Shown here one piece after another: positions 1-7,715 of a stretch of 10,854 bases of DNA; within the stretch, counting starts at the first letter, position 1, and every line of letters starts with the position of its first letter. Location of the stretch: NCBI GenBank assembly GCA_029265085.1, contig JAJUJY010000142.1:1-10854 (forward strand), given 5' to 3'. The notes beneath the pieces are model-generated. The model made no database searches. It worked only from the letters and a program-made list of their open reading frames with translations, and was not told where the DNA came from. The stretch is from Chloroflexota bacterium. GTDB lineage: Bacteria > Chloroflexota > Anaerolineae > Anaerolineales > Anaerolineaceae. The position numbers and the translations under genes were made by a program.

Positions 1-130
1 GGCCAGCAACAATATAATCCGTGGTGCTGCCCACCTTACGCGATGCCAGGTAGCCAACCACCATACGAATGACAAAAAAAACTACGATACAGCCAACGAT
101 GACGGTTACATTCGACCCGCTCAGATCCAT
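1..130 (-). CDS. Sodium:solute symporter family protein, N-terminal fragment (cut by window edge)
   Basis: This is the first 43 codons of a membrane transporter; the rest lies beyond the left edge. The ATG at 130 is preceded by a strong GGAGG ribosome binding site at about 136-141. The translation starts MDLSGSNVTVIVGCIVVFFV, a first membrane helix from about residue 7 to 27, followed by a basic cytoplasmic turn (ASRKVGS) and TTDYIVAG. A first helix followed by a K/R-V-x-S/T-x-x-D-Y-x-V-A-G stretch is typical of the SSS (solute:sodium symporter) family, which uses the sodium gradient to import sugars, amino acids, carboxylates or amines. The start is only 15 nt after the stop of the aminotransferase gene, so the two are very probably co-transcribed. 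The transported compound may therefore be an amine or amino acid used by that enzyme (inference). Substrate cannot be read from this fragment. Confidence 0.72.
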   Translation of the reverse strand, partial: MDLSGSNVTVIVGCIVVFFVIRMVVGYLASRKVGSTTDYIVAG

Positions 131-145
131 GATATCCCTCCTGTG

Positions 146-1504
146 TTATATTCTCTGTGCCAGCTCTTTAACAGCATCTTCTAGACGCTGAAGGACTTCG
201 TCAATTTCATCCATCGAGATGACCAGCGGTGGTTCAATTCGAATCGTTTGGGAACTGATTAACGTCCCAGCCACCAAAACACCCCGTTTGAACAATCCAG
301 ATGCAATCTGGTAGCCGTATTCCGGGGTCTTAAAGTGCATTCCAATTAACAGGCCTTTGCCGGTGATTTTGTCAAAAAACTGTGGGTATCGGGAGGCCAG
401 GTCTTTTAATTTCGGCATGATGTAATCGCCTTTTTGAGCAGCCACTTCCCACAAACGATCACGCAGGGTTACATGAATCGCAGCAATTGCCGCACTGCAT
501 GCTAATGCCCCTCCGCCCGTCGTCGTGGTATGGATAAATGGATTAGGATACATCATACACTGCCAGATTTCTTCGGTGGAACAAAACGCCGAGACCGGCA
601 TCACTCCACCGCCCAAAGATTTAGCCAGAGCAATGATATCCGGCTGCACATTCCAATGATCCACACCCCAAAGTTTTCCGGTCCGGCCCATGCCCGTTTG
701 AACTTCATCGGCGATCAGTAAAACGCCATACTGTTTGGTCACTTCACGGATGCGCGGCCAAAAATCATCCGGCGGCACAATCGCCCCTGCTTCACCCTGA
801 ATTGGCTCCATAATGACTGCAGCCACACCAACGCCGACCTTCTGGCAAATTTCCAGTTGGCGCTCAACAGCACCGGCGTCCCCATAAGGCACATGATACA
901 CCGGACCACCATACAATACACCAGGCGGTTCGCGGTAATCCGATTTTCCCATCATACTCAAAGAGCCCATCGTTTTTCCGTGAAAACCCTTCAGCGCAGT
1001 GATAAAAGCTGGTTTTTTGGTGTACATCTTGGCCAGTTTAATCGAACCCTCAATAGCCTCCGTGCCGCTGGCGCAGAAGAAGCTGTATTTGATATCACCA
1101 GGCAAAATGGTGGCGAGAATTCGAGCCAGTACCCCACGCAGCGGGTCAATCAGTTCCTGCGATGGCATGGGCGTGTGATCTAACTGCGCTTTCACAGTAT
1201 CCACAATTTCCGGATGTCCCCAGCCCAGGTCCATCATGCCGTAACCTCCCAAGCAGTCAATATATTTTCTACCCAGGACATCGGTAAACTGTGCTCCTGA
1301 ACCTGTCCATTCCGTCACAGCCCAATCGCCAGCCTCTGTGACGGATTTCCGATATTCCAACCAGCCTTTGTTGAAATGCTCGGCAAAATTATGTTTGGAC
1401 TCTTCAATCACCCATTTGCCGACATCTTCCGGAACTTGTTTTTCCTTGATGATTTCCAGCCAACGTTTTGAATAGTCCAAGGCTTCATCGTAGGGATCTG
1501 TCAT
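146..1504 (-). CDS. patA: Putrescine aminotransferase-like class III aminotransferase (PLP-dependent)
   Basis: A 452-residue enzyme of the class III (ornithine/4-aminobutyrate) aminotransferase family. It most resembles putrescine aminotransferase (YgjG/PatA), which transfers the amino group of putrescine or other terminal diamines to 2-oxoglutarate. Family features visible: LEYRKSVTEAGD at 49-60, IDCLGGYG at 82-89, SGTE at 146-149 (PLP phosphate contact), EPIQGEAG at 233-240, DEVQTGMGRTG at 266-276 (D266 for the pyridine nitrogen), LAKSLGGGVMP with the Schiff-base lysine K295, HTTTTGG at 325-331 and a C-terminal TIRIEPPL. Length matches the family (about 460). I start at the ATG at 1504, which has GGAGG about 6 nt upstream. 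The open frame continues upstream to 1696, but those 64 residues have no family counterpart and would bury the ribosome binding site. It heads an operon with the symporter. Specificity for putrescine rather than another omega-amine is by resemblance only. Confidence 0.88.
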   Translation of the reverse strand: MTDPYDEALDYSKRWLEIIKEKQVPEDVGKWVIEESKHNFAEHFNKGWLEYRKSVTEAGDWAVTEWTGSGAQFTDVLGRKYIDCLGGYGMMDLGWGHPEIVDTVKAQLDHTPMPSQELIDPLRGVLARILATILPGDIKYSFFCASGTEAIEGSIKLAKMYTKKPAFITALKGFHGKTMGSLSMMGKSDYREPPGVLYGGPVYHVPYGDAGAVERQLEICQKVGVGVAAVIMEPIQGEAGAIVPPDDFWPRIREVTKQYGVLLIADEVQTGMGRTGKLWGVDHWNVQPDIIALAKSLGGGVMPVSAFCSTEEIWQCMMYPNPFIHTTTTGGGALACSAAIAAIHVTLRDRLWEVAAQKGDYIMPKLKDLASRYPQFFDKITGKGLLIGMHFKTPEYGYQIASGLFKRGVLVAGTLISSQTIRIEPPLVISMDEIDEVLQRLEDAVKELAQRI

Positions 1505-1889
1505 AGGTCCTCCGCAAAGAAGAAAAAAAATTGAATAGGTCAAAATGCAAGAAACAACGCAGTCCCTGACAGAACTGGTTGGATCAGCAGATGGGGGTGT
1601 TAAGCAGCACCTCTCAAGAATGCGCCAATATTGAGTTATCGATAAAATGGTGGGAAGATAAAAATATCTCTGACTGTCTCGAAAAAACTTTTTCAAGCAA
1701 AATGCGTACCTTTAACGAGAAGTGACAGAGATGCAACTTAAGTATAAGGGAAATGGATAAAAAAGCAACTACGAATTACCGTTTTCGTCAACAAATGTTC
1801 CGTTACGGCACATTACCCAATCAAATCGGCCGCATGCAAAAACCATACGCTTTTTTGACTTCAAATGATTTCTGCCAATACCGGCCTAT
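1505..1889 (-). other. Non-coding gap with long putative leader of the aminotransferase operon
   Basis: This gap of about 385 bp lies between the stop of the solute-binding protein gene and the aminotransferase start. Apart from the promoter candidate listed separately, it holds small self-complementary stretches: AGATA-AAAA-TATCT at 1656-1669 and the AT-rich palindrome GAAAAA-AC-TTTTTC at 1681-1694. On the minus strand there are also a GGTG/CACC pair (about 1600-1615) and a CTGA/TCAG pair (about 1567-1590). I could not match these to a known riboswitch class. I found no convincing GC-rich hairpin with a T-run that would end the upstream solute-binding gene transcript. The open frames crossing this stretch on either strand have no recognisable protein content. 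Confidence 0.45.
1741..1768 (-). promoter_or_regulatory. Candidate promoter for the aminotransferase-symporter operon
   Basis: On the minus strand a -35-like TTGCTT (1768-1763) is separated by 16 nt from a -10-like TATACT (1746-1741). Transcription would start near 1734 and give an untranslated leader of about 230 nt before the aminotransferase ATG. The match is moderate at both boxes and no other better pair was seen nearer the gene. Confidence 0.4.
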
Positions 1890-3338
1890 CTACGGATCAA
1901 CCACCCCAAGCACTTCACGAATGGTGGCGTCTAATTGCTGCACAAGTTGAGGAATTTTTTCTGGCGTGATATAGGGTTGCAAGGATTGCCAGCCTGCATC
2001 TTCCAGGATAAATTGTGCAATTTGCCAGGAGGCAGTTTGCGGAAAACCTTCTGCAAACGGAATCCAGCCAAGCGATTGTCCCCATTGGGGATATTGCGCC
2101 TGAAACTGGCCTAGTTTCTCCACAGCGGCTGTATTGACAGGGAAACCTCCGTCCGCAATCGTCAGGAGAGCAGCAGCGTCTGGATTAGATATCCAGCGGA
2201 TAAATAACCAGCTGGCCAATGTTTCCGCTGCACTGTGTTTCATAATTGCATAAGATAAACCATTAATAATAACAACCGGTTTTTCTTCTCCAGGAAATGG
2301 CAAAATCATCCATTGGTCAGAACTATTGATCCGTTTATTGGTTTGAGTCTGGATCAATAATTCCTGAAGCGTTCCCGTATAAAAAAGCGCTTGACGAGCA
2401 GCAAAATATTCATCGGGAGCAGGCAATCGGCCAGCCCAGGCACATTCCTCATCGACCAACCCGCGAATAAATTGAAAAGCAGCTAATGTTTCAGGTTGAT
2501 AAAATACCAGTTCTTCGTCTTTGAGGAAAGATTTCACACCAAATGATCGCAGCCAACTGATCAACGCCTCAGAGCGGGTATTGATCAGCCATCCGCCCGT
2601 ACCGTCATTGGCTCCCACCGAGTCGGTATTATTTGCTTTTGCGGCCGCACAAGCCTGCGCCTTAAAATCAGCTGTCGTGGCTGGAGGCTGCTTAAAACCC
2701 AATTCAGTTGCCCAGGTCTGGTTGTAAAAAAGAACGGTCGCGGTTCGCTGGGCTGGAACCCCTAGCAATTGCCCGTCGAACTCGTCTTGCTGCCAGAAAC
2801 TCGTTGGGATCTCAGCCCGTTGTTGGGCTGTCATTCCAAATTGAGAATCATTTGCCAATGAATCCAAAGCTTCAAGGCGGCCGTCCTTGGCCTGCCAGGA
2901 CCATAACATCTCCGAAGGAGCAATCACAAAATCAGGCCGTTGGTCGGGTTGTGCTGCTTCGAGTTCCTGAGCCAAAGCCATACTGCTGCCCTTGCGTTGG
3001 ACAATGACATGGATTCCCCACTCGTTCGTCTGGTTAAACTGGTCCACCAATTTTTCCAATTCAGTCGCCAGTTCACCGCTCCAGGGATGCCAAAATTGTA
3101 ATTTCAGGCCAGCCAATGATTCAAGCGGCACCAACCATTCTGGGGTTGGCGTTACAGTCGGTGTGGTTGTTGGGATGGGCGAAGGTGTTGCCGTTGCTGC
3201 GGGGATCATTGGCGTGGTGGTCGGCTGCCGAAAAACTATTCCGCCCCCAGCCTGGCAGGCTGTCAGGCTGATGAATACCAGGCATAAAATCGTGATCTTA
3301 AGCATATGGGAGATTGCTGGATTGAATTTATTGCTCAT
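1890..3338 (-). CDS. Family 1 extracellular solute-binding lipoprotein
   Basis: A 482-residue surface lipoprotein resembling the substrate-binding component of carbohydrate-type ABC importers (solute-binding family 1). A basic n-region and hydrophobic stretch end in the lipobox LTAC, with C28 as the lipidated residue. A Thr/Pro-rich spacer (about 38-67, TPTVTPTPEW) tethers the domain. The mature domain opens with LKLQFWHPWSGE, the usual first strand of this family (L-x-F-W-H), and later has GVPAQRTATVLFYN at the hinge region and a C-terminal GGFPVNTAA. It starts 2 nt after the stop of the NUDIX gene with no clear Shine-Dalgarno, suggesting translational coupling. The internal ATG at 3305 (residue 12) is an alternative start that would still leave a short lipoprotein signal. 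No permease or ATPase genes accompany it here, so the partner transporter is unknown. The ligand cannot be told from sequence. Confidence 0.85.
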   Translation of the reverse strand: MSNKFNPAISHMLKITILCLVFISLTACQAGGGIVFRQPTTTPMIPAATATPSPIPTTTPTVTPTPEWLVPLESLAGLKLQFWHPWSGELATELEKLVDQFNQTNEWGIHVIVQRKGSSMALAQELEAAQPDQRPDFVIAPSEMLWSWQAKDGRLEALDSLANDSQFGMTAQQRAEIPTSFWQQDEFDGQLLGVPAQRTATVLFYNQTWATELGFKQPPATTADFKAQACAAAKANNTDSVGANDGTGGWLINTRSEALISWLRSFGVKSFLKDEELVFYQPETLAAFQFIRGLVDEECAWAGRLPAPDEYFAARQALFYTGTLQELLIQTQTNKRINSSDQWMILPFPGEEKPVVIINGLSYAIMKHSAAETLASWLFIRWISNPDAAALLTIADGGFPVNTAAVEKLGQFQAQYPQWGQSLGWIPFAEGFPQTASWQIAQFILEDAGWQSLQPYITPEKIPQLVQQLDATIREVLGVVDP

Positions 3339-3340
3339 CG

Positions 3341-3961
3341 TTAATCAAAATCCGTTGCTAAAGTGGGATTATCAAGGTGGGCAAACATACGCTCAAGCAC
3401 CTCCAAAGTGGTGCGCGGAGTGGACAGCGGTGGAATTTCAGTACGAGCAAAAAACTCTGCTCCGCCCGTTTCAATGCTGTTCATCGGAGAACCACCTAAC
3501 AATTCGCATAATACATAGATTTTATAAGAATGAAATATATATGGCGGGTGACCATGTTGGTTACGATCAAAAACTGCCAGGATTTTCTTCGCCTTAACTT
3601 CATAACCGGATTCTTCCCGGACTTCACGTTCCACTGCCAGGCTAGGCGGTTCATTGATATCCACCCATCCGCCAGGCAATGTCCACAAACCATCCGCCAG
3701 TTCTTTCACCAAAAGGATTTTTTCTTCCCGAAATACCACCCCCCGAATGTCGATTTTTGGTGTGGCATAACCTGTTTGCGACTGGAGAATATCACGAATA
3801 ATTGGGTATTCCTGTTGAGTGTAGGTGCTGATCATTTCAGCAGAAATTTCGCGCAATTTTTCGTAGCGTTCCTGATCAAACACATTTTGGGTATAGGCTA
3901 GCCCGCTTTGCGCCAGTGCATTGATTTCTTGCGCCCATTCCAACCATTTGGGAATTTCCAT
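3341..3961 (-). CDS. NUDIX hydrolase with N-terminal NUDIX_N_2-type domain
   Basis: A 206-residue cytoplasmic pyrophosphohydrolase that would cleave a nucleoside diphosphate linked to another group. The helical N-terminal part (about 1-60, with WLEWAQEINALAQSGLAY and YEKLREISAEM) resembles the N-terminal domain of the Bacillus YjhB / CDP-choline pyrophosphatase type (PF12535, from memory). The catalytic domain follows from about 68. Its NUDIX box is complete, GX5EX7REVREESGY, from G98 through E104, R112, E113, E116, E117 to Y120, so all metal-binding glutamates are present. CDP-choline or ADP-ribose are plausible substrates by family, not proven. The start ATG at 3961 has AGAGG 5 nt upstream. 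The stop is 2 nt before the solute-binding protein start, giving a two-gene operon downstream of pheST but separated from it by a strong terminator. Confidence 0.88.
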   Translation of the reverse strand: MEIPKWLEWAQEINALAQSGLAYTQNVFDQERYEKLREISAEMISTYTQQEYPIIRDILQSQTGYATPKIDIRGVVFREEKILLVKELADGLWTLPGGWVDINEPPSLAVEREVREESGYEVKAKKILAVFDRNQHGHPPYIFHSYKIYVLCELLGGSPMNSIETGGAEFFARTEIPPLSTPRTTLEVLERMFAHLDNPTLATDFD

Positions 3962-3990
3962 AAAGACCTCTACAGTGAAACAATAAATAC

Positions 3991-4025
3991 AAAAACAGAA
4001 ATTGCGGGCAGAGCCCGCAATTTCT
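3991..4025 (-). terminator. Intrinsic terminator after pheT
   Basis: On the minus strand, AGAAATTGCGGGC pairs perfectly over 13 bp with its complement across a 3-nt TCT loop (arms 4025-4013 and 4009-3997), followed by G and five T (3995-3991). It would end the pheST transcript about 60 nt after the pheT stop. The long symmetric stem may also work in the opposite direction, because an A/T-flanked stem is palindromic, but no plus-strand gene ends here. Confidence 0.9.
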
Positions 4026-4046
4026 CATTCTCTACCCAATACGGTT

Positions 4047-4074
4047 ATTATACCCGCTGGGTCAACATAATCAA
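4047..4074 (-). promoter_or_regulatory. Candidate promoter for the NUDIX / solute-binding operon, upstream of the terminator
   Basis: On the minus strand TTGATT (4074-4069) lies 16 nt from a perfect TATAAT (4052-4047). The start would fall near 4040, just upstream of the terminator stem at 4025-3997, so the transcript would have to read through that hairpin to reach the NUDIX ATG at 3961. The -10 is centred within an imperfect palindrome with outer arms ACCCA/TGGGT (4061-4033). No equally good promoter lies between the terminator and the gene. Confidence 0.45.
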
Positions 4075-4082
4075 ATTGGTAT

Positions 4083-6623
4083 TTAACTGCGCAGTTTTGC
4101 TCCCAAAACCTGCTCAAGACGGCGAATAATCTTTTGGCGAATCTGAGTCGCCTCAGAATTATTCAAGGTGTGATCAGCCGCCTGATACGTAAGGCTATAC
4201 GCAAGACTCTTCTTGCCAGCTCCGATTTGCTCCGAACGGAAGATATCGAACAAGCGCACATCCGTAAGCAGTTTCCCACCAGTTTGGCGAATTAAGGCTT
4301 CAACTTCAACCGCCGGGACGGTTTCATCCACTACCACAGCGATATCTTCCAACACAGCCGGGAAGACTGGCACAGGCTGGATGCTGTAGCCAAACGGAAC
4401 AGCGGCAAGCAAGGTTTCCAAATCGAATTCGGCTAACAGCACCGGCGCATTGCCAAAATCATAACGCGCCTTTAGCTGCGGATGTAATTCCCCAAACACA
4501 CCGACCACCTGGTCGCCGATCTTGAGGCTGGCGCATTTGCCAGGATGGAAACTGCCATGTTCAGCCGGCACATAGGAAACACCCTGGACATGAAGTGTCT
4601 CGACCACAGCCTCCAAAATCCCCTTCAAATCAAAGAAATCCATTTCAGGAGATGTTGCAACATCCCAGGAGGTGGCGTGGCGCATTCCTGTGAGGGCAAT
4701 AACCAGTTGGCGCGGCTCATCGGGCAGCACCTGATCCTCCACGGGCAAGAAAACTTCACCAATTTCGAACATCGCCAGGCGATCCGCATTACGGGCGTTC
4801 TTTTCAACAATCTCCAACACCGAGGCAGCCAGGCTGTGGCGCATCACTGTCCGGTCAGAAGCAATCGGATTTGCCAGCCAGATGCGTTCCGGTTCAACAA
4901 ACGGCGCAGCTTCATCCACAGGCTTCAGATACCGCGCTTCCCGTTCCGGTGAGGTTAACCGGTAAGTGATCAACTCCTGCAATCCCAGGCTGACGAGCAA
5001 ATTCTTCAAACGCATTTCCAGATCCAACTTGCGGCTGGTGCGCAATTCCGGCATCGTCTCGGTAATCTGGGTTTCCGGTATGCGATCGTAACTGTATAGA
5101 CGGGCAATCTCTTCAATCAAGTCGGCTTTGCCAATTACGCCTTCACCGATATCCAGGCGATGCGGCGGAGTCTGGGCAGTCAGTTCATCATCATTGACTG
5201 TCACTTCAAATTCAAGGTGGCGCAGCAAGGTAGCCACTTCGTTCATATCCAGCTCGATACCCAGCCAACGCCAGATATCTTCTGCCGTCAACATAACTTT
5301 GGGATCAACCCGCGGAACCGGATAATTATCCACCAATCCGCTGTAAATCTGCCCGCCGCTCCATTCCGCCATGCGCTGCAAACCCAGCTCAACGCCTTGC
5401 GGAGCCAGCGCCGGATGCACACCGCGCGCAAAGCGGTAACCCGCTTCAGAGCTCATATGCAGATTGGTAGCAGTCTTGCGGACATTAATGAAGTTCCAGG
5501 AAGCTCCTTCCAGCAGGATATTGCGGGTGCTGTCGGTCACTTCACTCTCCAGGCCGCCCATTACACCGGCCAGCGACAGTGAACCCGCCGTATCGCAAAC
5601 CAGAATCATATAATCATCCAGTTTACGCTCCACCTCGTCCAACGTGGTCAACACTTCACCTTTTTGGGCTACACGGGTGATGATCGTAGGAGCTTTTCCA
5701 CCGGCACGCTTGACAAGCACGTCATAATCAAACGCATGCAGCGGTTCACCCAATTCCAGCATGACATAATTGGTGGCATCCACCACGCTGTTAATCGGGC
5801 GCATACCTGCCAGGCGCAAGCGGCGCTGTACCCAGTACGGGCTGGGCTGCGGTGTTACTCCTTCGATCAACCCAACCACAAAGCGCGGATTCAGCTCTGG
5901 ATCAGTAATTTGAATAAATGCCTTGCCCTCGATACTCGGACCATTTTTGGGCAAATTCGCTTGCGGCTTGCGCAGCGGTTTCCCCGTTAGCGCAGACACC
6001 TCACGTGCCACGCCCAGAATGCAAGCATTGCGGATCATGTTCGGTAAAATCGAAACCTCAAAGACGGCATCGCCCATATAATCCACCAGCGGCATACCGG
6101 TTGGAGCATCCGGGTCCAGGATAATGACACCTTCATGTTCATCGGAAATGCCCAATTCTTTCTCCGAACAAACCATCGAGAAAGATTCCACTCCGCGAAT
6201 CTTGGCGCGTTTTAAGGTGGTCAATACCAAACCGGGCTGGTGCCCATCATAGATTTTTGAGCCTTCACGGGCATAGGCCACTTTTAACGGTTGAGGCAGC
6301 GGACCTTTTCCCTTGTAGTCATACAGGTTCGGTGCGCCCGTCAAGACGACATATTCACCCGTTCCGTCATTTAATCGGCATAAGGTTAACCGGTCGGCAT
6401 TTGGATGCGGCATGACTTCATCGATCTGCGCCACCACGATCTTCGTGGGATCCCAGGATAACCCTTCGATCTTAAATTCGCGCCGGTCGCCTTCGGGCAT
6501 CGGCAAACCCATCACCTGAATGGCATCCACTTCCAACCCGGCACTGGTCAGCACGCGGGCTAACTCGACCAGGGAAAGGTCAACATCTACGAAATCTTTT
6601 AACCAAGAAAGAGGTACTTTCAT
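4083..6623 (-). CDS. pheT: Phenylalanine--tRNA ligase beta subunit
   Basis: The 846-residue beta subunit of the (alpha beta)2 phenylalanyl-tRNA synthetase, which recognises tRNA-Phe and carries the editing site. It starts MKVPLSWLKDFVD, the family N-terminus. Next come the tRNA-binding (EMAP/OB-fold) domain at about 60-180 (KIVVAQIDEVMPHPNADRL), the B3/B4 editing domain (NSVVDATNYVMLELGEPLHA at 278-297), the B5 domain (about 440-520, PHRLDIGEGVIGKADLIEEI), a catalytic-like core and a C-terminal anticodon-binding FDX-ACB domain (about 755-846, VFPAVLEDIAVVV). It is longer than the 795-residue E. coli protein, partly through a spacer at about 40-60 before the tRNA-binding domain. The frame is open 19 codons further upstream, but that part overlaps pheS and has no family match. 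The ATG at 6623 has GGAG about 10 nt upstream and lies 1 nt after the pheS stop, so translation is probably coupled. Confidence 0.97.
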   Translation of the reverse strand: MKVPLSWLKDFVDVDLSLVELARVLTSAGLEVDAIQVMGLPMPEGDRREFKIEGLSWDPTKIVVAQIDEVMPHPNADRLTLCRLNDGTGEYVVLTGAPNLYDYKGKGPLPQPLKVAYAREGSKIYDGHQPGLVLTTLKRAKIRGVESFSMVCSEKELGISDEHEGVIILDPDAPTGMPLVDYMGDAVFEVSILPNMIRNACILGVAREVSALTGKPLRKPQANLPKNGPSIEGKAFIQITDPELNPRFVVGLIEGVTPQPSPYWVQRRLRLAGMRPINSVVDATNYVMLELGEPLHAFDYDVLVKRAGGKAPTIITRVAQKGEVLTTLDEVERKLDDYMILVCDTAGSLSLAGVMGGLESEVTDSTRNILLEGASWNFINVRKTATNLHMSSEAGYRFARGVHPALAPQGVELGLQRMAEWSGGQIYSGLVDNYPVPRVDPKVMLTAEDIWRWLGIELDMNEVATLLRHLEFEVTVNDDELTAQTPPHRLDIGEGVIGKADLIEEIARLYSYDRIPETQITETMPELRTSRKLDLEMRLKNLLVSLGLQELITYRLTSPEREARYLKPVDEAAPFVEPERIWLANPIASDRTVMRHSLAASVLEIVEKNARNADRLAMFEIGEVFLPVEDQVLPDEPRQLVIALTGMRHATSWDVATSPEMDFFDLKGILEAVVETLHVQGVSYVPAEHGSFHPGKCASLKIGDQVVGVFGELHPQLKARYDFGNAPVLLAEFDLETLLAAVPFGYSIQPVPVFPAVLEDIAVVVDETVPAVEVEALIRQTGGKLLTDVRLFDIFRSEQIGAGKKSLAYSLTYQAADHTLNNSEATQIRQKIIRRLEQVLGAKLRS

Positions 6624-6624
6624 A

Positions 6625-7668
6625 TTAGAACTGCTCCAGGAACCGTGTATCGTTACCCCAGAAGTAACGGATATCTTCAATCCGGTAGCGCAGCATATTC
6701 ATGCGCTCAGGGCCAATCCCTGCTGCGAAACCGCTGAACTCTTCCGGATCATAGCCACCATTTTTGAGCACCACAGGATGAACCATCCCGCAGCCCATAA
6801 TTTCCAGCCAACCCGAATTTTTACAAACCGGGCAGCCTTTACCGCCGCAGACAAAACATTCAACGTCCATTTCGGCAGAAGGCTCAGTGAATGGGAAGTA
6901 CGAAGGGCGCAGGCGCGTACGGACGTTGCCTCCAAACATACGGCGCACAAAACCATTGATCGTTCCTTTGAGATCACCGAAGGTGATATTGCGGCCAACC
7001 GCCAGCACTTCCACCTGGTGGAACTGGATTTCAGAGCGAGCGCTGATCTGTTCGTAGCGGTATACCATCCCCGGTAAAATTGCACGAATTGGATTCGGGG
7101 CATTTTCACGCATGACCCGGATCTGGCCCGGAGATGTGTGTGTACGCAAGATTACACCCTGGCGTGTGGTGTGGAAGGTATCCCACATATCACGCGCTGG
7201 ATGGTAGGCCGGAATATTCAACAACTCAAAGTTATTCTCATCTGTCTCAACATCCGGAGAGCGGTACACCTGGAAGCCCATTTCTGAAAAGATGCGGTAG
7301 GCTTCTTGCAGCATTTGTGTCTGCGGATGCAGGCGGCCATAAACTGGCTGCCGTCCAGGCAGCGTCACATCCAGGCGTTCGGTAGCCAGTTTGCGCTGTA
7401 ACACTTCCGCTTTGACCATTTCAGTGCGTGCTTCCAAAGCACTTTCCAGGGCAACCTTCACCTGATTGGCGTGCTGCCCAACTTGCGGGCGTAATTCTTT
7501 TGAAAAACTGCCCAGCTTACTAAAGACCTGCATGACCGGCGCACTTCGACCTAAATAGGCTGTCCGCCAGGCCTGTAATCCTGCCTCATCGTGGACTGAT
7601 TCGAGCGCAGCCAGACCAGCCTGCCGGATTTGCTCCAACTCTTGCAACACATTCCCTTCGTCCGTCAT
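6625..7668 (-). CDS. pheS: Phenylalanine--tRNA ligase alpha subunit
   Basis: The 347-residue catalytic alpha subunit, which activates phenylalanine with ATP and charges tRNA-Phe. An N-terminal helical coiled arm (about 1-95) binds tRNA. The class II core follows, with HPARDMWDTFH at 156-166, motif 2 around YRYEQISARSEIQFHQVE (203-220) and motif 3 GFAAGIGPERMNML (313-326). A315 corresponds to the alanine that sets phenylalanine-pocket size in E. coli PheS (A294). An extra feature is a four-cysteine knuckle, CFVCGGKGCPVC (C271, C274, C279, C282), just before the conserved GWLEIMGCGMVHP; it could bind zinc. The ATG at 7668 has GGAGG 4 nt upstream. It is the first gene behind a Phe-specific T-box leader, so expression should rise when tRNA-Phe is uncharged. 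Confidence 0.97.
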   Translation of the reverse strand: MTDEGNVLQELEQIRQAGLAALESVHDEAGLQAWRTAYLGRSAPVMQVFSKLGSFSKELRPQVGQHANQVKVALESALEARTEMVKAEVLQRKLATERLDVTLPGRQPVYGRLHPQTQMLQEAYRIFSEMGFQVYRSPDVETDENNFELLNIPAYHPARDMWDTFHTTRQGVILRTHTSPGQIRVMRENAPNPIRAILPGMVYRYEQISARSEIQFHQVEVLAVGRNITFGDLKGTINGFVRRMFGGNVRTRLRPSYFPFTEPSAEMDVECFVCGGKGCPVCKNSGWLEIMGCGMVHPVVLKNGGYDPEEFSGFAAGIGPERMNMLRYRIEDIRYFWGNDTRFLEQF

Positions 7669-7684
7669 AAAACCTCCGTTACAT

Positions 7685-7715
7685 AAAAAAAATCCCGACC
7701 CATGAAGGGACGGGA
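7685..7715 (-). terminator. pheS: T-box-controlled terminator before pheS
   Basis: On the minus strand TCCCG-T-CCC pairs with GGG-T-CGGGA around a TTCAT loop (7715-7693), with one T-T mismatch, followed by eight T (7692-7685). Its 5' arm overlaps the antiterminator arm, as expected for a transcription-attenuating T-box. It ends 17 nt before the pheS ATG. Confidence 0.93.

Noticed and set aside
1505..1696. Upstream extension of the aminotransferase reading frame (64 extra residues)
   Set aside because: The extension has no similarity to the family N-terminus, is rich in Cys and aromatic residues like translated non-coding DNA, and the ATG at 1504 has a strong GGAGG site.
3111..3225. Repetitive-looking stretch that could be taken for a DNA repeat
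   Set aside because: It encodes the Thr/Pro-rich spacer of the lipoprotein; the repetition is codon-level and typical of such linkers.
2992..3597. 201-codon plus-strand open frame opposite the solute-binding and NUDIX genes
   Set aside because: It is antisense to two well-supported genes; its Val/Gly-rich low-complexity part is just the reverse of the Thr/Pro linker codons.
6624..6680. Extended pheT start 19 codons upstream
   Set aside because: It overlaps the end of pheS and lacks family similarity; MKVPLSWLKDFV at 6623 is the canonical beginning.
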